NCBI RefSeq assembly: GCF_002087335.1
Contig: NZ_MWVJ01000020.1
Coordinates: 1 to 64,000, forward strand
Direction: 5' to 3'
DNA: 64,000 nt
From: Pseudophaeobacter leonis
GTDB taxonomy: Bacteria > Pseudomonadota > Alphaproteobacteria > Rhodobacterales > Rhodobacteraceae
The translations under genes and the position numbers were made by a program. Positions 25,314 to 35,170 of this stretch are shown here, one piece after another; the stretch's first letter is position 1, and each line of letters starts with the position of its first letter. The notes beneath the pieces are model-generated. The model did not search any database. It saw nothing but the letters and a program-made list of their open reading frames with translations, and was not told the origin of the DNA.

Positions 25314-28300
25314 TCAGCTGCAGCCAGATGTGGATCCGCAGGTGTTGCACTTCATGCAGGTGCCGTTGCGCACCAATGTGTAGTTGCCACATTCACCGCA
25401 GGCCTCTCCTTCGTAGCCCTGCATTTTGGCCTTTACCCGCGCGTCCATGCCGGTGACCGGCGCGGCGGAGGCTTCTGGAACCAGCGCTTGCAGGTCAGCA
25501 ACCGGGTCGCCGCTGGTCATAAAACTCGTCGCCAGGGATTGCCCGCCCTGAAGCACCACCAGATCCTGCGGCAGACGCTTACGCAGATAGCCCGTGGATG
25601 AAATCTGCTTGAGCACTTCCAGCGAGCGGATCGCGGCGCTTTCGCTCAGCTCGGAGAGGTTGGACACCCCCTCTTGTTCGCCGCGCCCAATGTCATCAAA
25701 GGCCGGGCCTTCGGGTTTGACATGCGCCAGATCTGTCCGGTCGAGGTAGCTCACGGCCAATTCGCGGAAAATATAGTCCAGCACCGAGGTGGCATTCTTG
25801 ATCGAGTCGTTGCCCTGAACCATGCCTGCGGGCTCGAACTTGGTGAAGGTAAAGGCGTCGACAAACTCCTCAAGCGGTACGCCATATTGCAGGCCGACAG
25901 AGACCGCGATGGCAAAGTTGTTCATCATGGCCCGGAACCCGGCACCCTCTTTGTGCATATCAATAAAGATCTCACCAAGCGTGCCGCTCTCGTATTCTCC
26001 GGTGCGCAGATAGACCTTGTGACCACCAACAACCGCCTTTTGCGTATAGCCTTTGCGGCGATGCGGCATCTTGGTCCGGTGCGATTTCGCCACTTCCTGA
26101 ACCACGATCTTTTCGACAATCTTCTCTGCCAGAACGACGGTTTTTTCATGCTGGCTGCCTGTTTCCAGGATTTCAGCAGCCTCATCGTCATCCTCAACCA
26201 GGGCTGCGGCCAGGGGCTGGCTCGCTTTGAGCCATCCCGGTACAGCGCATTGGCTTTTACACCCAGAGACCAGCTCAGCTCATAGGCCTTCTGGCATTCC
26301 TCAATGGCCGCATCATTTGGCATGTTGATTGTTTTGGAAATGGCGCCTGAGATAAAGCTCTGAGCCGATGCCATCATTCTAATATGGCTTTCAACACTCA
26401 GATAACGCTTACCTTTCTTGCCGCAAGCATTGGCGCAATCAAAGATATGATAGTGCTCTTCTTTCAGATGTGGCGCGCCTTCCAGGGTCATGGTGCCACA
26501 GACATGGTCATTGGCCGCGTCGATATCGGCCTTGCTAAAGCCCAGATGCCGCAACAGATCAAAGGTCGGATCATTCAGCTTTTTGGCCGGGATGCCCAAC
26601 ACACCGGTGCAGAAATCTTCGCCAAGGGTCCACTGATTGAACACAAAACGAATATCAAAAGCGGCCTCCAAGGCACTGTCAATCTTGGACAATTCATTGG
26701 CACCAAAGCCGTGACCGGTCAGAGAGGTGTGATTGATCCCCGGCGCGTTGCCAATGGTGCCGTGGCCCACCGCATAAGAGACGATTTCCTCAATCTGCGA
26801 CGAGCTATAGCCCAGCCCTTCAAGCGCCGAAGGCACCGAGCGGTTGATGATCTTGAAATAGCCGCCGCCGGCCAGTTTCTTGAACTTCACCAGGGCAAAA
26901 TCTGGCTCGATCCCGGTGGTGTCGCAGTCCATCACCAGACCAATGGTGCCGTTGGCGCGATCACGGTGGTTTGCGCATTGCGTTTGCCGTGCTTTTCGCC
27001 CAGATCCAGTGCCTCGTCCCAGGCACCCATGGCAAGATCTGCCAGGCGCGCATCGGGGCAGCCGCGAATATCCAGCGGCACCGGCGGCACCGACAGACCT
27101 TCATAGCCGGTTGCCTTGCCCATGGCATCATTGCGGTGGTTGCGAATGACTTTCAGCATCGCGTCAGCGTTCTTTGCATAGCCGGCAAAGGCGCCTAGTT
27201 CCGCTGCCATCTCGGCCGATGTGGCATAGGCAACGCCGGTCATCAGCGCGCTAAGGGATCCGCAAAGCGCGCGCCCTTCTTCGCTGTCATAGCCATGGCC
27301 CATGTTCATCAGCAAGCCGCCGATATTGGCATAGCCAAGCCCCAGGGTGCGGAAGTCATAGGACCGCTGCGCGATCTCTTTGGAGGGGAACTGCGCCATG
27401 GTGACCGAGACCTCCAGCGTCAGGGTCCACAGGCGGCAGGCGTGCATGTAATCCTCTGCCATGAACTTCCCATCCTTGTAGAAGGTCAGCAGGTTCAAAG
27501 AGGCCAGATTGCAGGCGGTATCATCGAGGAACATATATTCAGAACAGGGGTTTGAACCACGGATCTCACCGTCATTCGGGCAAGTGTGCCACTCATTCAC
27601 CGTGTCGTGGAACTGGATGCCGGGATCGGCGCAGGCCCAGGCGGCATGGCCGACTTTGGCCCAGAGATCGCGCGCCTTGACGGTCTTGGCGACCTTACCA
27701 TCGGTGCGGTTGATCAGCTGCCAGTCGGCATCCTTTTCCACCGCATGCAGAAAGGCATTGGTGACCCGGATCGAGTTGTTGGAATTTTGTCCGGACACAG
27801 AGCTATAGGCCTCGGAATCCCAATCGGTATCGTAGGTAGGGAACTCGATACTGTCATAGCCCTGCTTGGCATAGTCCAGCACGCGCTTGATATAGGTCTC
27901 AGGGATCGCGACCTATATCGCCTCGCGGACGGCCTGTTTCAGCGCCGGGTTGCCGGAGGGCTCATAGGCGCTGTCTGCAGCACCATCCCAGGACCGGATC
28001 GCGGCAAAGATGCCATTGAGCATCTTTTCATGCATTTTTGAGCCGGCCACGATGGAGGCAACCTTTTGCTCCTCAATGACCTTCCACTGGATGAAGTCTT
28101 CGATATCAGGATGGTCGGCGTCAACGATCACCATCTTGGCGGCACGCCGTGTGGTGCCCCCTGATTTGATCGCGCCCGCTGCCCGGTCGCCGATTTTGAG
28201 AAAGCCCATCAGGCCGGAAGATTTTCCGCCGCCGGACAGGGCCTCGCCCTCGCCGCGCAGATGACTCACGTTGGTGCCGGTGCCAGAGCCGTATTTGAAC

Positions 28301-28949
28301 AGGCGCGCCTCACGCACCCAAAGATCCATAATGCCGCCGTCATTGACCAGATCATCCGAGACAGACTGAATAAAGCAGGCATGCGGCTGTGGGTGCTCAT
28401 ACGAGCTGGTTGATTTGGTCAGCTTGCCGGTCTTGTAGTCAACATAGTGATGCCCCTGGGCAGGGCCATCAATGCCATAGGCCCAGTGCAGCCCGGTGTT
28501 GAACCATTGCGGGCTATTGGGGGCGGCGCGCTGCGTTGCCAGCATGTGGCGCATTTCGTCAAAATAGGCGCGCGCGTCTTCCTCAGAGGTGAAATAGCCG
28601 CCCTTCCAGCCCCAATAGGTCCAGGCGCCTGCCAGGCGGTCAAACACCTGCTTGGACGAGATCTCGCCGCCTGTGGGCACGTCCTTGCCATCGGGGACAG
28701 AGCCCAGAGAAATTCTGGCACATCTTTTTCCTTAACTTTCTTCAGACGCTGGGGAACGCCTGCCTTGCGGAAGTATTTTTGGGCAATAACATCACTGGCG
28801 ACCTGGCTCCAGTTTGACGGGACTTCGATGTTCTCCAAACGAAAGACAATGGTGCCATCGGGGTTACGAATCTCGGATGTCGCCGAAATGAAATCCAGAT
28901 TCGAATATGCGCCCTGACCCGCCTTGGTAAACTTCCGCTCGATCTTCAT
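25314..28949 (-). CDS. nrdJ: B12-dependent (class II) ribonucleotide reductase, three frameshifts and one TAG
   Basis: The span is exactly 1212 codons, the length expected of NrdJ, which reduces ribonucleotides using adenosylcobalamin. Recognisable parts: [39 protein letters not shown], the active-site region [57 protein letters not shown], and a C-terminal cysteine-rich zinc-type tail [20 protein letters not shown]. The frame shifts at about 28705, 26950 and 26225 (each one base missing), and a TAG at 27913-27915 interrupts [14 protein letters not shown]. The gene is usually the only ribonucleotide reductase of Roseobacters, so sequencing error is much likelier than inactivation; a dead extra copy cannot be excluded. 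CtrA-type and palindromic sites lie upstream. Confidence 0.9.
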
Positions 28950-29253
28950 GCTCTGCCCCTTGTGTTTTTCACTGTCTCGCCGTGATCATCCGTGCCGCAC
29001 TGCGCGCAGCCCTTGCCGTACTGAAACCACGAAACAACCGGCACGCCTCTTGATGGGCTTGCTTCTCTTAGGCCATTCGCCGGCCGTTCAGTCGGATGTG
29101 ACGTGTGTTTTCGTCTTGTTGCTACACCGCAAAGACCTACCAGATCTTGTGGCGTCGCTACAGGTGAGCACAATTTGACGTATTCACACCAATATGGTCA
29201 ACGGAAATTTTACCAATTTCAGCCCATCTTTGCTGTTGACGCGACGCGGCGCG

Positions 29254-29272
29254 TTGCAGTGGTTCACTGCAA
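29254..29272. promoter_or_regulatory. Perfect short inverted repeat upstream of nrdJ
   Basis: TTGCAGTG-GTT-CACTGCAA is an eight-base perfect inverted repeat with a three-base centre, 305 bases upstream of the nrdJ start. It may be an operator or a small hairpin; no regulator can be named. Confidence 0.45.
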
Positions 29273-29553
29273 GAGTGATTCATCCACACAACTTCATTTT
29301 GTTCTCAGCAAAAGCTGCAAATGGTCAGCCAAAAAAATTTGGCTAAGGGCAAAGGCTTGTCACAAGAAGCTCAAAAAAAATCAAAACGGTCTTCAGGGAG
29401 TCGCCACAAAATTGAGCGGGGCTCTGTGCCGCAGATTGATCCGGAAGGGTCGCTGCAGGTTGTGACATGGTTGCACTGAACTCCCGGCCTTCCCCACAGG
29501 AAATACAGATCCAAGTTACATATTTAGGCGCAAGTTGAAGCAGTTCCGCGTCA

Positions 29554-29576
29554 CTTCCTTAAGGAAGCGTTAACGC
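29554..29576. promoter_or_regulatory. CtrA-type binding site inside two adjoining palindromes
   Basis: TTAA-GGAAGCG-TTAAC (29559-29574) matches the full CtrA consensus TTAA-N7-TTAA(C) known from alphaproteobacteria. It is built from two perfect palindromes sharing one G, CTTCCTTAAGGAAG and GCGTTAACGC. The nearest genes are nrdJ (start 605 bases away) and tRNA-Pro, so the target is unclear. Confidence 0.5.
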
Positions 29577-29780
29577 AAGATTTTGTGGTCCTTGCCTAGC
29601 CAGGCCACTAGCTGAACTGATTCTAGTCAAAGCAAGCCTCACAGACACCAAACAGGTCGCGCAACAAAGCAGCCATCTGGCGAAACCACACACCAAAGTT
29701 GTTTGCCCAAAGCCTCACGCATCCAGGGCGTCACCATGCCCCGGGCAACACCGCGCAGGGAATCTCTGTCTGGTCAGAGG

Positions 29781-29822
29781 TGACAGTTGCGGGATGACAG
29801 GTGCGGAATGACAGGTGGGAGG
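29781..29822. repeat. 14-bp tandem repeat, three copies
   Basis: TGACAG begins at 29781, 29795 and 29809; the units are TGACAGTTGCGGGA, TGACAGGTGCGGAA and TGACAGGTGGGAGG. It lies in the non-coding region on the 3' side of tRNA-Pro. Confidence 0.75.
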
Positions 29823-30030
29823 CAGTAAACCATAGCCGGGCAACAACGAGTGAGGTGTGTGGCGACCTTGATGTCAGCAGGTTTAAGACCAGAAAAACCA
29901 CATAAACAAAAGCAGTGCCAACACTGGCTGAAATGTTATTTCTGAGGGTATTTCTAAGCTCTCTGGCGAGGGGCAGGAAGCCTGCCCTCTCGCGAGAGTA
30001 TCAAAGAAATCATTGGGTTTTCTTTGAAAG

Positions 30031-30107
30031 TGGTCGGGGCGGCGAGATTCGAACTCACGACCCCCTGTACCCAAAACAGGTGCGCTACCAGACTGCGCCA
30101 CGCCCCG
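30031..30107 (-). tRNA. tRNA-Pro (anticodon TGG)
   Basis: A complete 77-base cloverleaf with encoded CCA. Acceptor CGGGGCG/CGCCCCG, D-stem GCGC/GCGC, anticodon stem CCTGT/ACAGG around the loop TTTGGGT (anticodon TGG), T-arm GTGAG-TTCGAAT-CTCGC, discriminator A then CCA. It lies 44 bases downstream of the DUF192 gene on the same strand. No integrated element is visible beside it. Confidence 0.95.
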
Positions 30108-30151
30108 AACCGTGCGCTGTTCCTAACGCCAGTGAATGGATTTGAAAACCC

Positions 30152-30664
30152 CTAACAAGGCCAAATTGGTGCAGTTTTTGAAAAAACTTCATGGCGCATC
30201 TCAGAGCCTGTCGAAATCCCATAACGCGCGGCCAAACCGGCATTGATTTCAAGCACGGCAAAGACATTATCCCCGCCCGGAAGCGGTGTCAGATCGCCCG
30301 GAACGGCATTCGCCTGGATGCGGATAACCTGACCGGATTCGTTGAAGAAAATTATGTCGAGAGGGATAAGGGTGTTTTTCATCCAGAAAGCAGCGGTCTG
30401 CGGTTCTGGATAGACAAAGAGCATGCCTGCTCCGCGCGCCAAGCTCTCGCGGAACATCAGTCCCTGCGCCCGTTCTGCCTCGTCGTCAGCTATTTCTACA
30501 GTAAAAGAGGCTTGCCCCCAGTCGCCGCGCAGCTCAACGCGATCAAGGCGACAGTCACCAGTTTGGTCAGATGCCTGCGCGGGGGAAGGGTAAGGATTGG
30601 TCAGGCAATAAAGCAGGCCCAAAGCCAGAGCCGGAGCGGCGAGAAAAGATCTCAGCCGCACCAT
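30152..30664 (-). CDS. DUF192 family exported protein
   Basis: About 170 residues: an N-terminal signal peptide (RLRSFLAAPALALGLLYCLT) followed by a DUF192 domain, recognised by ERAQGLMFRESLARGAGMLF, FWMKNTLIPLDIIFFNESGQ and VLEINAGLAARYGI. The family is small, often periplasmic, and of unknown biochemical role. I prefer the ATG at 30664; a TTG at 30673 also overlaps the stop of the upstream cold-shock gene. Cold-shock protein, DUF192 and tRNA-Pro are on one strand, an order I recall from other Rhodobacterales. Confidence 0.88.
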   Translation of the reverse strand: MVRLRSFLAAPALALGLLYCLTNPYPSPAQASDQTGDCRLDRVELRGDWGQASFTVEIADDEAERAQGLMFRESLARGAGMLFVYPEPQTAAFWMKNTLIPLDIIFFNESGQVIRIQANAVPGDLTPLPGGDNVFAVLEINAGLAARYGISTGSEMRHEVFSKTAPIWPC

Positions 30665-30669
30665 CGGGA

Positions 30670-31212
30670 TCAATCGTCCTGGTCGCAGTCGGCCAGGGCA
30701 GCTTCCCAGGCATGAACCTCAGCGGCCATCTGACCCCGCTTGCCATCAATGACCCGCATCGCCAGGGCTTCGCCGGGTTGCAAATCGGCCAGACCAGACT
30801 GGCGCAGAACCTCAACATGCAAAAAGATGTCTTTGTCACTGCCAAAGACATTGGCAAATCCAAAGCCCTTGCCTTTGTTGAACCACTTTACGCGCGCGGC
30901 CTGCAGTGGCCTGGCTTTTACATCAGACAGATCCAAATCGGCAAAATCACTCAGAACAGGCGTGTCGTCCCGTTCCGGAGGTGAAATCGACAAGACCTCT
31001 ACCGCCTGCACACCTCTGTCGGTGCGATGGGTGACGATCTCGATGCGGGTACCATCCGCGACCGAACTCTGTCCAAAATTCCGTAGTACGTTTACATGCA
31101 ACAAAATGTCAGGGCCGCCCAGATCGGACACAACAAAACCAAATCCTTTGGTGGGATCAAACCATTTAACAAGGCCTTGGATTTGCTGAAGGCTGCTCAG
31201 ATCTTCTGCCAA
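30670..31212 (-). CDS. Tandem cold-shock domain protein
   Basis: A 180-residue protein with two cold-shock (CSD) domains, at about 10-70 and 105-170. Both have RNP1-like cores: VKWFDPTKGFGFVVSD and VKWFNKGKGFGFANVF, with DILLHVNVL and DIFLHVEVL as RNP2-like strands. It binds single-stranded RNA or DNA. The linker between the domains is acidic. Two-domain CSD proteins of this size are typical of Rhodobacterales and Rhizobiales. The DUF192 gene starts within a few bases of its stop, so they form one transcript. An AT-rich 120-base leader precedes it. Confidence 0.92.
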   Translation of the reverse strand: MAEDLSSLQQIQGLVKWFDPTKGFGFVVSDLGGPDILLHVNVLRNFGQSSVADGTRIEIVTHRTDRGVQAVEVLSISPPERDDTPVLSDFADLDLSDVKARPLQAARVKWFNKGKGFGFANVFGSDKDIFLHVEVLRQSGLADLQPGEALAMRVIDGKRGQMAAEVHAWEAALADCDQDD

Positions 31213-31332
31213 TTATCTCATCCACTGCGTCTTTTTCATTTTTAGTAACGAAGTGATGCGCGATTTCATGCATGCAGTTCAAGTAAAAATCCTCCCATTT
31301 GTTAGGACAGTGCTATTTTCTTCCATAACAGC

Positions 31333-31938
31333 TTAAGGATTTAGCCGCAAAACCGACCAATCGTCCTGTTCGCGCTCGCGTCGCCAGAAAAACCGGTCGT
31401 GCAACCGAAAGGCCCCACCCGCCCAAAATCCAATTTCGACCGGGGAAATGCGGTAACCGCCCCAAAATGGCGGCCTTGGGGGATTCGGACCTTTGGTGGC
31501 CGTTATCTTTGCCACCTCTGCCATCAGGCTGGCACGACTATCTAAAGGACGCGACTGCTGCGAGGCCCAGGCGCCGAGACGGCTCTTGAGGGAGCGCGAG
31601 GCATAATACTCGTCTGCTTTTGGCCCCTCTTCGCGACTGATCTCTCCGCGCACCCGAATCTGGCGCCGCAGAGATTTCCAGTGAATGACAAAGGAGGCCT
31701 TTCCAGCCTGATCCAGCTCCTGCGCCTTGGCGCTTTGGTAGTTGGTGTAGAAAACAAAGGCATTTTCTTCGATTTCCTTGAGCAAAACCATCCGGACATT
31801 GGGCAGTCCATTGGCATCGACAGTCGCCAGGGCGATTGCATTGGGGTCATTGAGCTCTGATTTCTCGGCTTCTGCCAGCCAGTCACGGGCAAGAGCAAAG
31901 GGATCATCTCCGGCAAATAGTCCTGAACGTTCACTCAT
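31333..31938 (-). CDS. pdxH: Pyridoxamine 5'-phosphate oxidase
   Basis: A 201-residue FMN enzyme that oxidises pyridoxine or pyridoxamine 5'-phosphate to pyridoxal phosphate, the last salvage and synthesis step. Motifs: [40 protein letters not shown] (FMN phosphate site), [19 protein letters not shown] and the C-terminal [18 protein letters not shown]. The ATG at 31938 begins [20 protein letters not shown]; earlier frames add unrelated sequence. The gene is divergent from fabI, 172 bases away. Confidence 0.95.
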   Translation of the reverse strand: MSERSGLFAGDDPFALARDWLAEAEKSELNDPNAIALATVDANGLPNVRMVLLKEIEENAFVFYTNYQSAKAQELDQAGKASFVIHWKSLRRQIRVRGEISREEGPKADEYYASRSLKSRLGAWASQQSRPLDSRASLMAEVAKITATKGPNPPRPPFWGGYRISPVEIGFWAGGAFRLHDRFFWRREREQDDWSVLRLNP

Positions 31939-32011
31939 GGGACCCTCATCTATGATTTCTGCGCCACAGTAGGCAGAGCATTTCCCAACAGCAAGAGCCG
32001 GAAAAACACAA

Positions 32012-32033
32012 GCGACGAACAGGCGACGAACAG
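32012..32033. repeat. 11-bp perfect tandem duplication
   Basis: GCGACGAACAG occurs twice without spacer in the pdxH-fabI divergent region. Confidence 0.8.
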
Positions 32034-32110
32034 GCAAGGTCGCCCCTTGAAGCAGAGGCTGCATCATATTAAACGTCTTTAACTTCACGGATCACAGGCG
32101 GAGAACCTGA

Positions 32111-32914
32111 ATGTCTAATCAACTGATGGCCGGCAAGCGCGGTCTGATCATGGGCCTGGCCAATGATAAATCGATTGCTTGGGGGATCGCCAAGGCCTGT
32201 GCCGACGCAGGTGCCGAACTGGCCTTTTCTTTTCAGGGCGATGCCTTGAAAAAACGCGTCCTGCCTCTGGCTGCTCAATTGGGCAGCGACATTGTGCTGC
32301 CCTGCGATGTTGGCGACGAGACCTCGATCGACGCGCTGTTTGCTGCGCTGAGCGAGAAATGGGGCAAGCTGGACTTTATTGTCCATGCCATTGGTTTCTC
32401 CGACAAGAACGAGCTGCGGGGACGCTATGTCGACACCAGCCGCGATAATTTCCAGATGACCATGGATATCTCGGTGTATTCTTTCACGGCCGTTGCGAAA
32501 CGTGCGGAAAAGATGATGTCCGAAGGCGGCTCTATGCTGACCCTGACCTATTATGGCGCCGAGCAGGTCATGCCGCACTATAATGTTATGGGCGTTGCCA
32601 AGGCGGCTCTGGAAGCTTCTGTGAAGTATCTCGCCGAAGATCTTGGCAAGGACGGCATCCGCGTCAACGCGATATCTGCCGGGCCGATCAAGACCCTGGC
32701 CGCCTCGGGAATCGGTGATTTCCGCTACATTATGAAGTGGAACGAGTATAACTCGCCGCTGCGTCGCAATGTGACCACGGATGATGTTGGCAAATCGGCG
32801 CTTTATTTGCTGTCTGATCTCGCCTCTGGCGTGACCGGCGAGAACCTGCACGTAGATGCAGGCTACCATGTTGTAGGCATGAAGGCCGTCGACGCGCCTG
32901 ATATAACCAAATAG
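32111..32914 (+). CDS. fabI: Enoyl-[acyl-carrier-protein] reductase (NADH), FabI
   Basis: A 267-residue short-chain dehydrogenase-type enzyme that reduces trans-2-enoyl-ACP in each round of fatty-acid synthesis. FabI signs: GLANDKSIAWGIAKACADAG (NAD loop of the FabI type), LPCDVGDETS, FIVHAIGFSDKNELRGRYVD, and the catalytic Tyr-x6-Lys in YNVMGVAKAALE with the upstream YYGAEQ. The C-terminal SGVTGENLHVDAGYHVVGM is typical. It is monocistronic and divergent from pdxH; a hairpin follows the gene. Confidence 0.95.
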   Translation: MSNQLMAGKRGLIMGLANDKSIAWGIAKACADAGAELAFSFQGDALKKRVLPLAAQLGSDIVLPCDVGDETSIDALFAALSEKWGKLDFIVHAIGFSDKNELRGRYVDTSRDNFQMTMDISVYSFTAVAKRAEKMMSEGGSMLTLTYYGAEQVMPHYNVMGVAKAALEASVKYLAEDLGKDGIRVNAISAGPIKTLAASGIGDFRYIMKWNEYNSPLRRNVTTDDVGKSALYLLSDLASGVTGENLHVDAGYHVVGMKAVDAPDITK

Positions 32915-32926
32915 CCCCTCTTAATG

Positions 32927-32951
32927 CGCCCGGTCTGCACTATACCGGGCG
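32927..32951 (+). terminator. Hairpin after fabI
   Basis: CGCCCGGT and ACCGGGCG pair perfectly around a nine-base loop 12 bases after the fabI stop; no T-run. Confidence 0.5.
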
Positions 32952-33065
32952 GGGGCCGCAGGGACACTACCCTGCATATAATGAGCAGCCAGGACCCTGC
33001 AGACCCAGGGTTTGCACCTGGGCCAATCAAAGCAACCTGACGCGACCATCGCCGGAGCCATAGAG

Positions 33066-33571
33066 ATGACAGACCGCCTGCCGCACGAAAAAGGCTTTCA
33101 TATCAGCTGGGACCAGATTCACCGGGACAGCCGCGCGCTGGCCTGGCGTCTGGATGGACAAGGGGGCCCAATGATGGCGCCTGGCGTGCCCTGGTCGCGA
33201 TTACCCGTGGCGGTATGGCGCCTGCGATGATCATCAGCCGGGAGCTGGACATTCGCGCCGTCGACACCATTTCGGTCAAATCCTACCACCACCAGGATCA
33301 GGGCTCAGCAGAGGTCATCCAGGCCCCAAGTGCTGATCTGATGGGCGATGGCGAGGGCGTGCTGATCATCGATGATCTTGTCGACAGTGGCAAAACCCTG
33401 GAACTGGTGCGTGAGATGTACCCGAAAGCGCATTTTGCCACCGTCTATGCCAAGCCCAAGGGGCGGCCTATGGTCGATACCTTCATCACCGAAGTAAGCC
33501 AGGACACCTGGATTTTCTTTCCCTGGGACATGGCGCTGCAATATGTCGAGCCCTACCGCGGCACAGACTAA
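33066..33571 (+). CDS. gpt: Xanthine-type phosphoribosyltransferase (Gpt-like), frameshifted near 33158
   Basis: Two frames join to about 168 residues. The first gives [20 protein letters not shown]; the second [20 protein letters not shown], then [20 protein letters not shown], the PRPP-binding [19 protein letters not shown] and the C-terminal [18 protein letters not shown] that is characteristic of enterobacterial-type Gpt. One missing G in the run GGGGG at about 33158 restores the frame. Gpt salvages xanthine and guanine to nucleotides. It sits alone, between fabI and an aminotransferase gene, with a strong terminator 45 bases after its stop. Confidence 0.85.
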
Positions 33572-33615
33572 GGCCCCGACTAGGGCAGACCTGCAACCTT
33601 TGGGAAAATCAGTTG

Positions 33616-33641
33616 ACGCGCGCCCTTTGGTGCGCGTTTTT
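33616..33641 (+). terminator. Intrinsic terminator after gpt
   Basis: ACGCGCGCC-CTTT-GGTGCGCGT pairs over nine bases (one G.T) and is followed by TTTTC. Confidence 0.85.
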
Positions 33642-33752
33642 CGTTGTGAAAACGCAAAGCCACACTCTTATGCGACAGAGTGATTGCCATAACCTCTGCA
33701 AGGCCCTACCACTTTGCTGAAACGACACCGCTAAAGGCAAACAGGAGTGGGC

Positions 33753-34929
33753 ATGAACAAGACGCGCACAGAGGCAACCTTCCTCTCTCCCATCGTCGAA
33801 TCCCGTCGCTGGCTTGAGGGCGTTACCTTTCCGCCTTCCCGCCCGCTGCTCAATGTGAGCCAGGCAGCCCCTGCTGACCCTCCGCCGCTTGGATTGCGCC
33901 AGGCCCTGGCGGAGGCCGCGCTAAATCAGGACGATGCACATCTTTATGGTGCGGTTTTGGGCCGCGAGGAGCTGCGTCAGGCGCTGGCCGCACAAATGTC
34001 GACCCATTACGCCGCGCAGATTTCCGCGGATCAGATCGCCATCACCTCGGGGTGTAATCAGGCCTTTGCGGCAACAATCGCTTCGCTCTGCGGTGAGGGC
34101 GACGAGGTGATCATCCCGGTTCCCTGGTATTTCAACCACAAAATGTGGCTCGATCTCAGTGGTGTTACCGCCTGCCCTCTTGAGGTTGGCGCTGACATGA
34201 TGCCTGATCCAAAAGCCGCAGAGGCCCTGATTACGTCCCGCACAAAAGCCATTGTTTTGGTCACGCCCAATAATCCCACCGGCGTTGAATACCCGGCTGG
34301 CCTGCTGCGCGCCTACTATGAGCTTGCCAAATCCCGTGGTCTGACACTGATCGTGGACGAAACCTACCGGGACTTTGACAGCCGCTCAGGCCCGCCGCAT
34401 GAGCTGTTCCAGGAACCTGACTGGGATCAGACCCTGATACATCTTTATTCCTTTTCCAAGGCCTACCGCTTGACCGGACATCGGGTCGGCGCCATCGCGG
34501 CCTCGCCGGAACACTTGTTCGAAATGGAAAAGTTTTTGGACACAGTGACAATTTGTCCTTCGCAGCTGGGACAGATTGGAGCCCATTGGGGCATTCACAA
34601 TCTTCAAAACTGGCTGGGTGGTGAACGAGACGAAATTCTGGCCCGTAAACAGGCGATCATAGAGGGTTTCCCTCTTCTGAAAGCCCAGGGATGGCGGCTT
34701 TTGGGCTGTGGGGCCTATTTTGCCTATGTTGAACATCCCTTTGAACACTCTGCCGAAGAGATCGCCAAACGTCTGGTCACTCAGGCCTCTGGTTTTGATG
34801 CTGCCCGGCACCATGTTCATGCCCGCTGGCAATACATCAGCCGAACGCCAGTTCCGGATCGCCTTTGCCAATGTTGATGCCGCCGGCATTGCAGAGCTGT
34901 TTTCCCGGTTGAGCAAATTTTCCCCCTGA
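33753..34929 (+). CDS. Class I/II pyridoxal-phosphate aminotransferase, frameshifted near 34793
   Basis: About 392 residues. Fold-type I motifs: ITSGCNQAFAATIASL, PVPWYFNHKMWLDLSG, LVTPNNPTGVEYP (the NPTG loop), IVDETYRDF and SFSKAYRLTGHRVGA with the PLP lysine. The first frame ends after HHVHARWQY; the proper end continues in another frame as LMLPGTMFMPAGNTSAERQF and RIAFANVDAAGIAELFSRLS. One missing base beside TTTT near 34793 explains it. CAGGAG lies 6 bases before the ATG at 33753. Substrate specificity cannot be read; the aspartate/aromatic-like subgroup fits best. Confidence 0.85.
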
Positions 34930-34935
34930 CACAGA

Positions 34936-34979
34936 GGCACCACAGTGGCACCAAAGCGGCACCGCAGCGGCTCTTGGGC
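34936..34979. repeat. 11-bp tandem repeat, three to four copies
   Basis: Units GGCACCACAGT, GGCACCAAAGC, GGCACCGCAGC and a decayed GGCTCTTGGGC follow the aminotransferase stop by 6 bases. They share the GGCACCAAA core and 11-bp period of the array at 9186, 26 kb away, so the two are related in kind. Confidence 0.8.
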
Positions 34980-35170
34980 TGCATGACAGCGAAATTCGAA
35001 CCTGCATGGGCTGTGAATCCCCCAAAGCGCCCTATTGAAACCTTTGGGCCGTCGGAGGATCTTGCTCCTCTTGGGGGGGCAGCGTATGCATAACGCGAAC
35101 ATCATTTAGGCAGGACGGCGCGGCGGGATCTTTTCGCCTTCACCTCCTGAACCGGCAGAAAGAGGGCAGC

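Larger units (their letters stand above)
28950..30030. other. 1.1 kb non-coding region between nrdJ and tRNA-Pro
   Basis: The longest gap in the window. It holds two palindromic sites, a CtrA-type sequence and a three-copy 14-bp repeat. Open frames are short, lack ribosome sites and show no family. A minus-strand frame in 29660-29760 reads GVARGMVTPWMREALGKQ but has no continuation. I see no B12 box for a cobalamin riboswitch and no clear 6S, SRP or tmRNA sequence. Confidence 0.5.

Noticed and set aside
27913..27915. Recoded amber (for example pyrrolysine) in nrdJ and the aldolase gene
   Set aside because: No pyl genes or stem-loop are seen, the residues are not family-specific positions for recoding, and both genes sit among many base-call-like errors.
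26200..28720. Programmed ribosomal frameshifting in nrdJ
   Set aside because: Three shifts in one gene, at sites without slippery heptamers or pseudoknots, and similar one-base shifts in many unrelated genes argue for error.
28946..29173. 75-codon minus-strand frame ending at the nrdJ start
   Set aside because: Overlaps the nrdJ start codon, no ribosome site and low-quality composition; taken as leader sequence.
28950..29550. Cobalamin riboswitch upstream of nrdJ
   Set aside because: I looked for the B12 box and found none on the minus strand; nothing folds as that class by eye.
29250..29600. Chromosomal replication origin in the nrdJ-tRNA gap
   Set aside because: Only one near-match to a DnaA box (TCATCCACA) and no AT-rich unwinding block or parAB/hemE neighbours.
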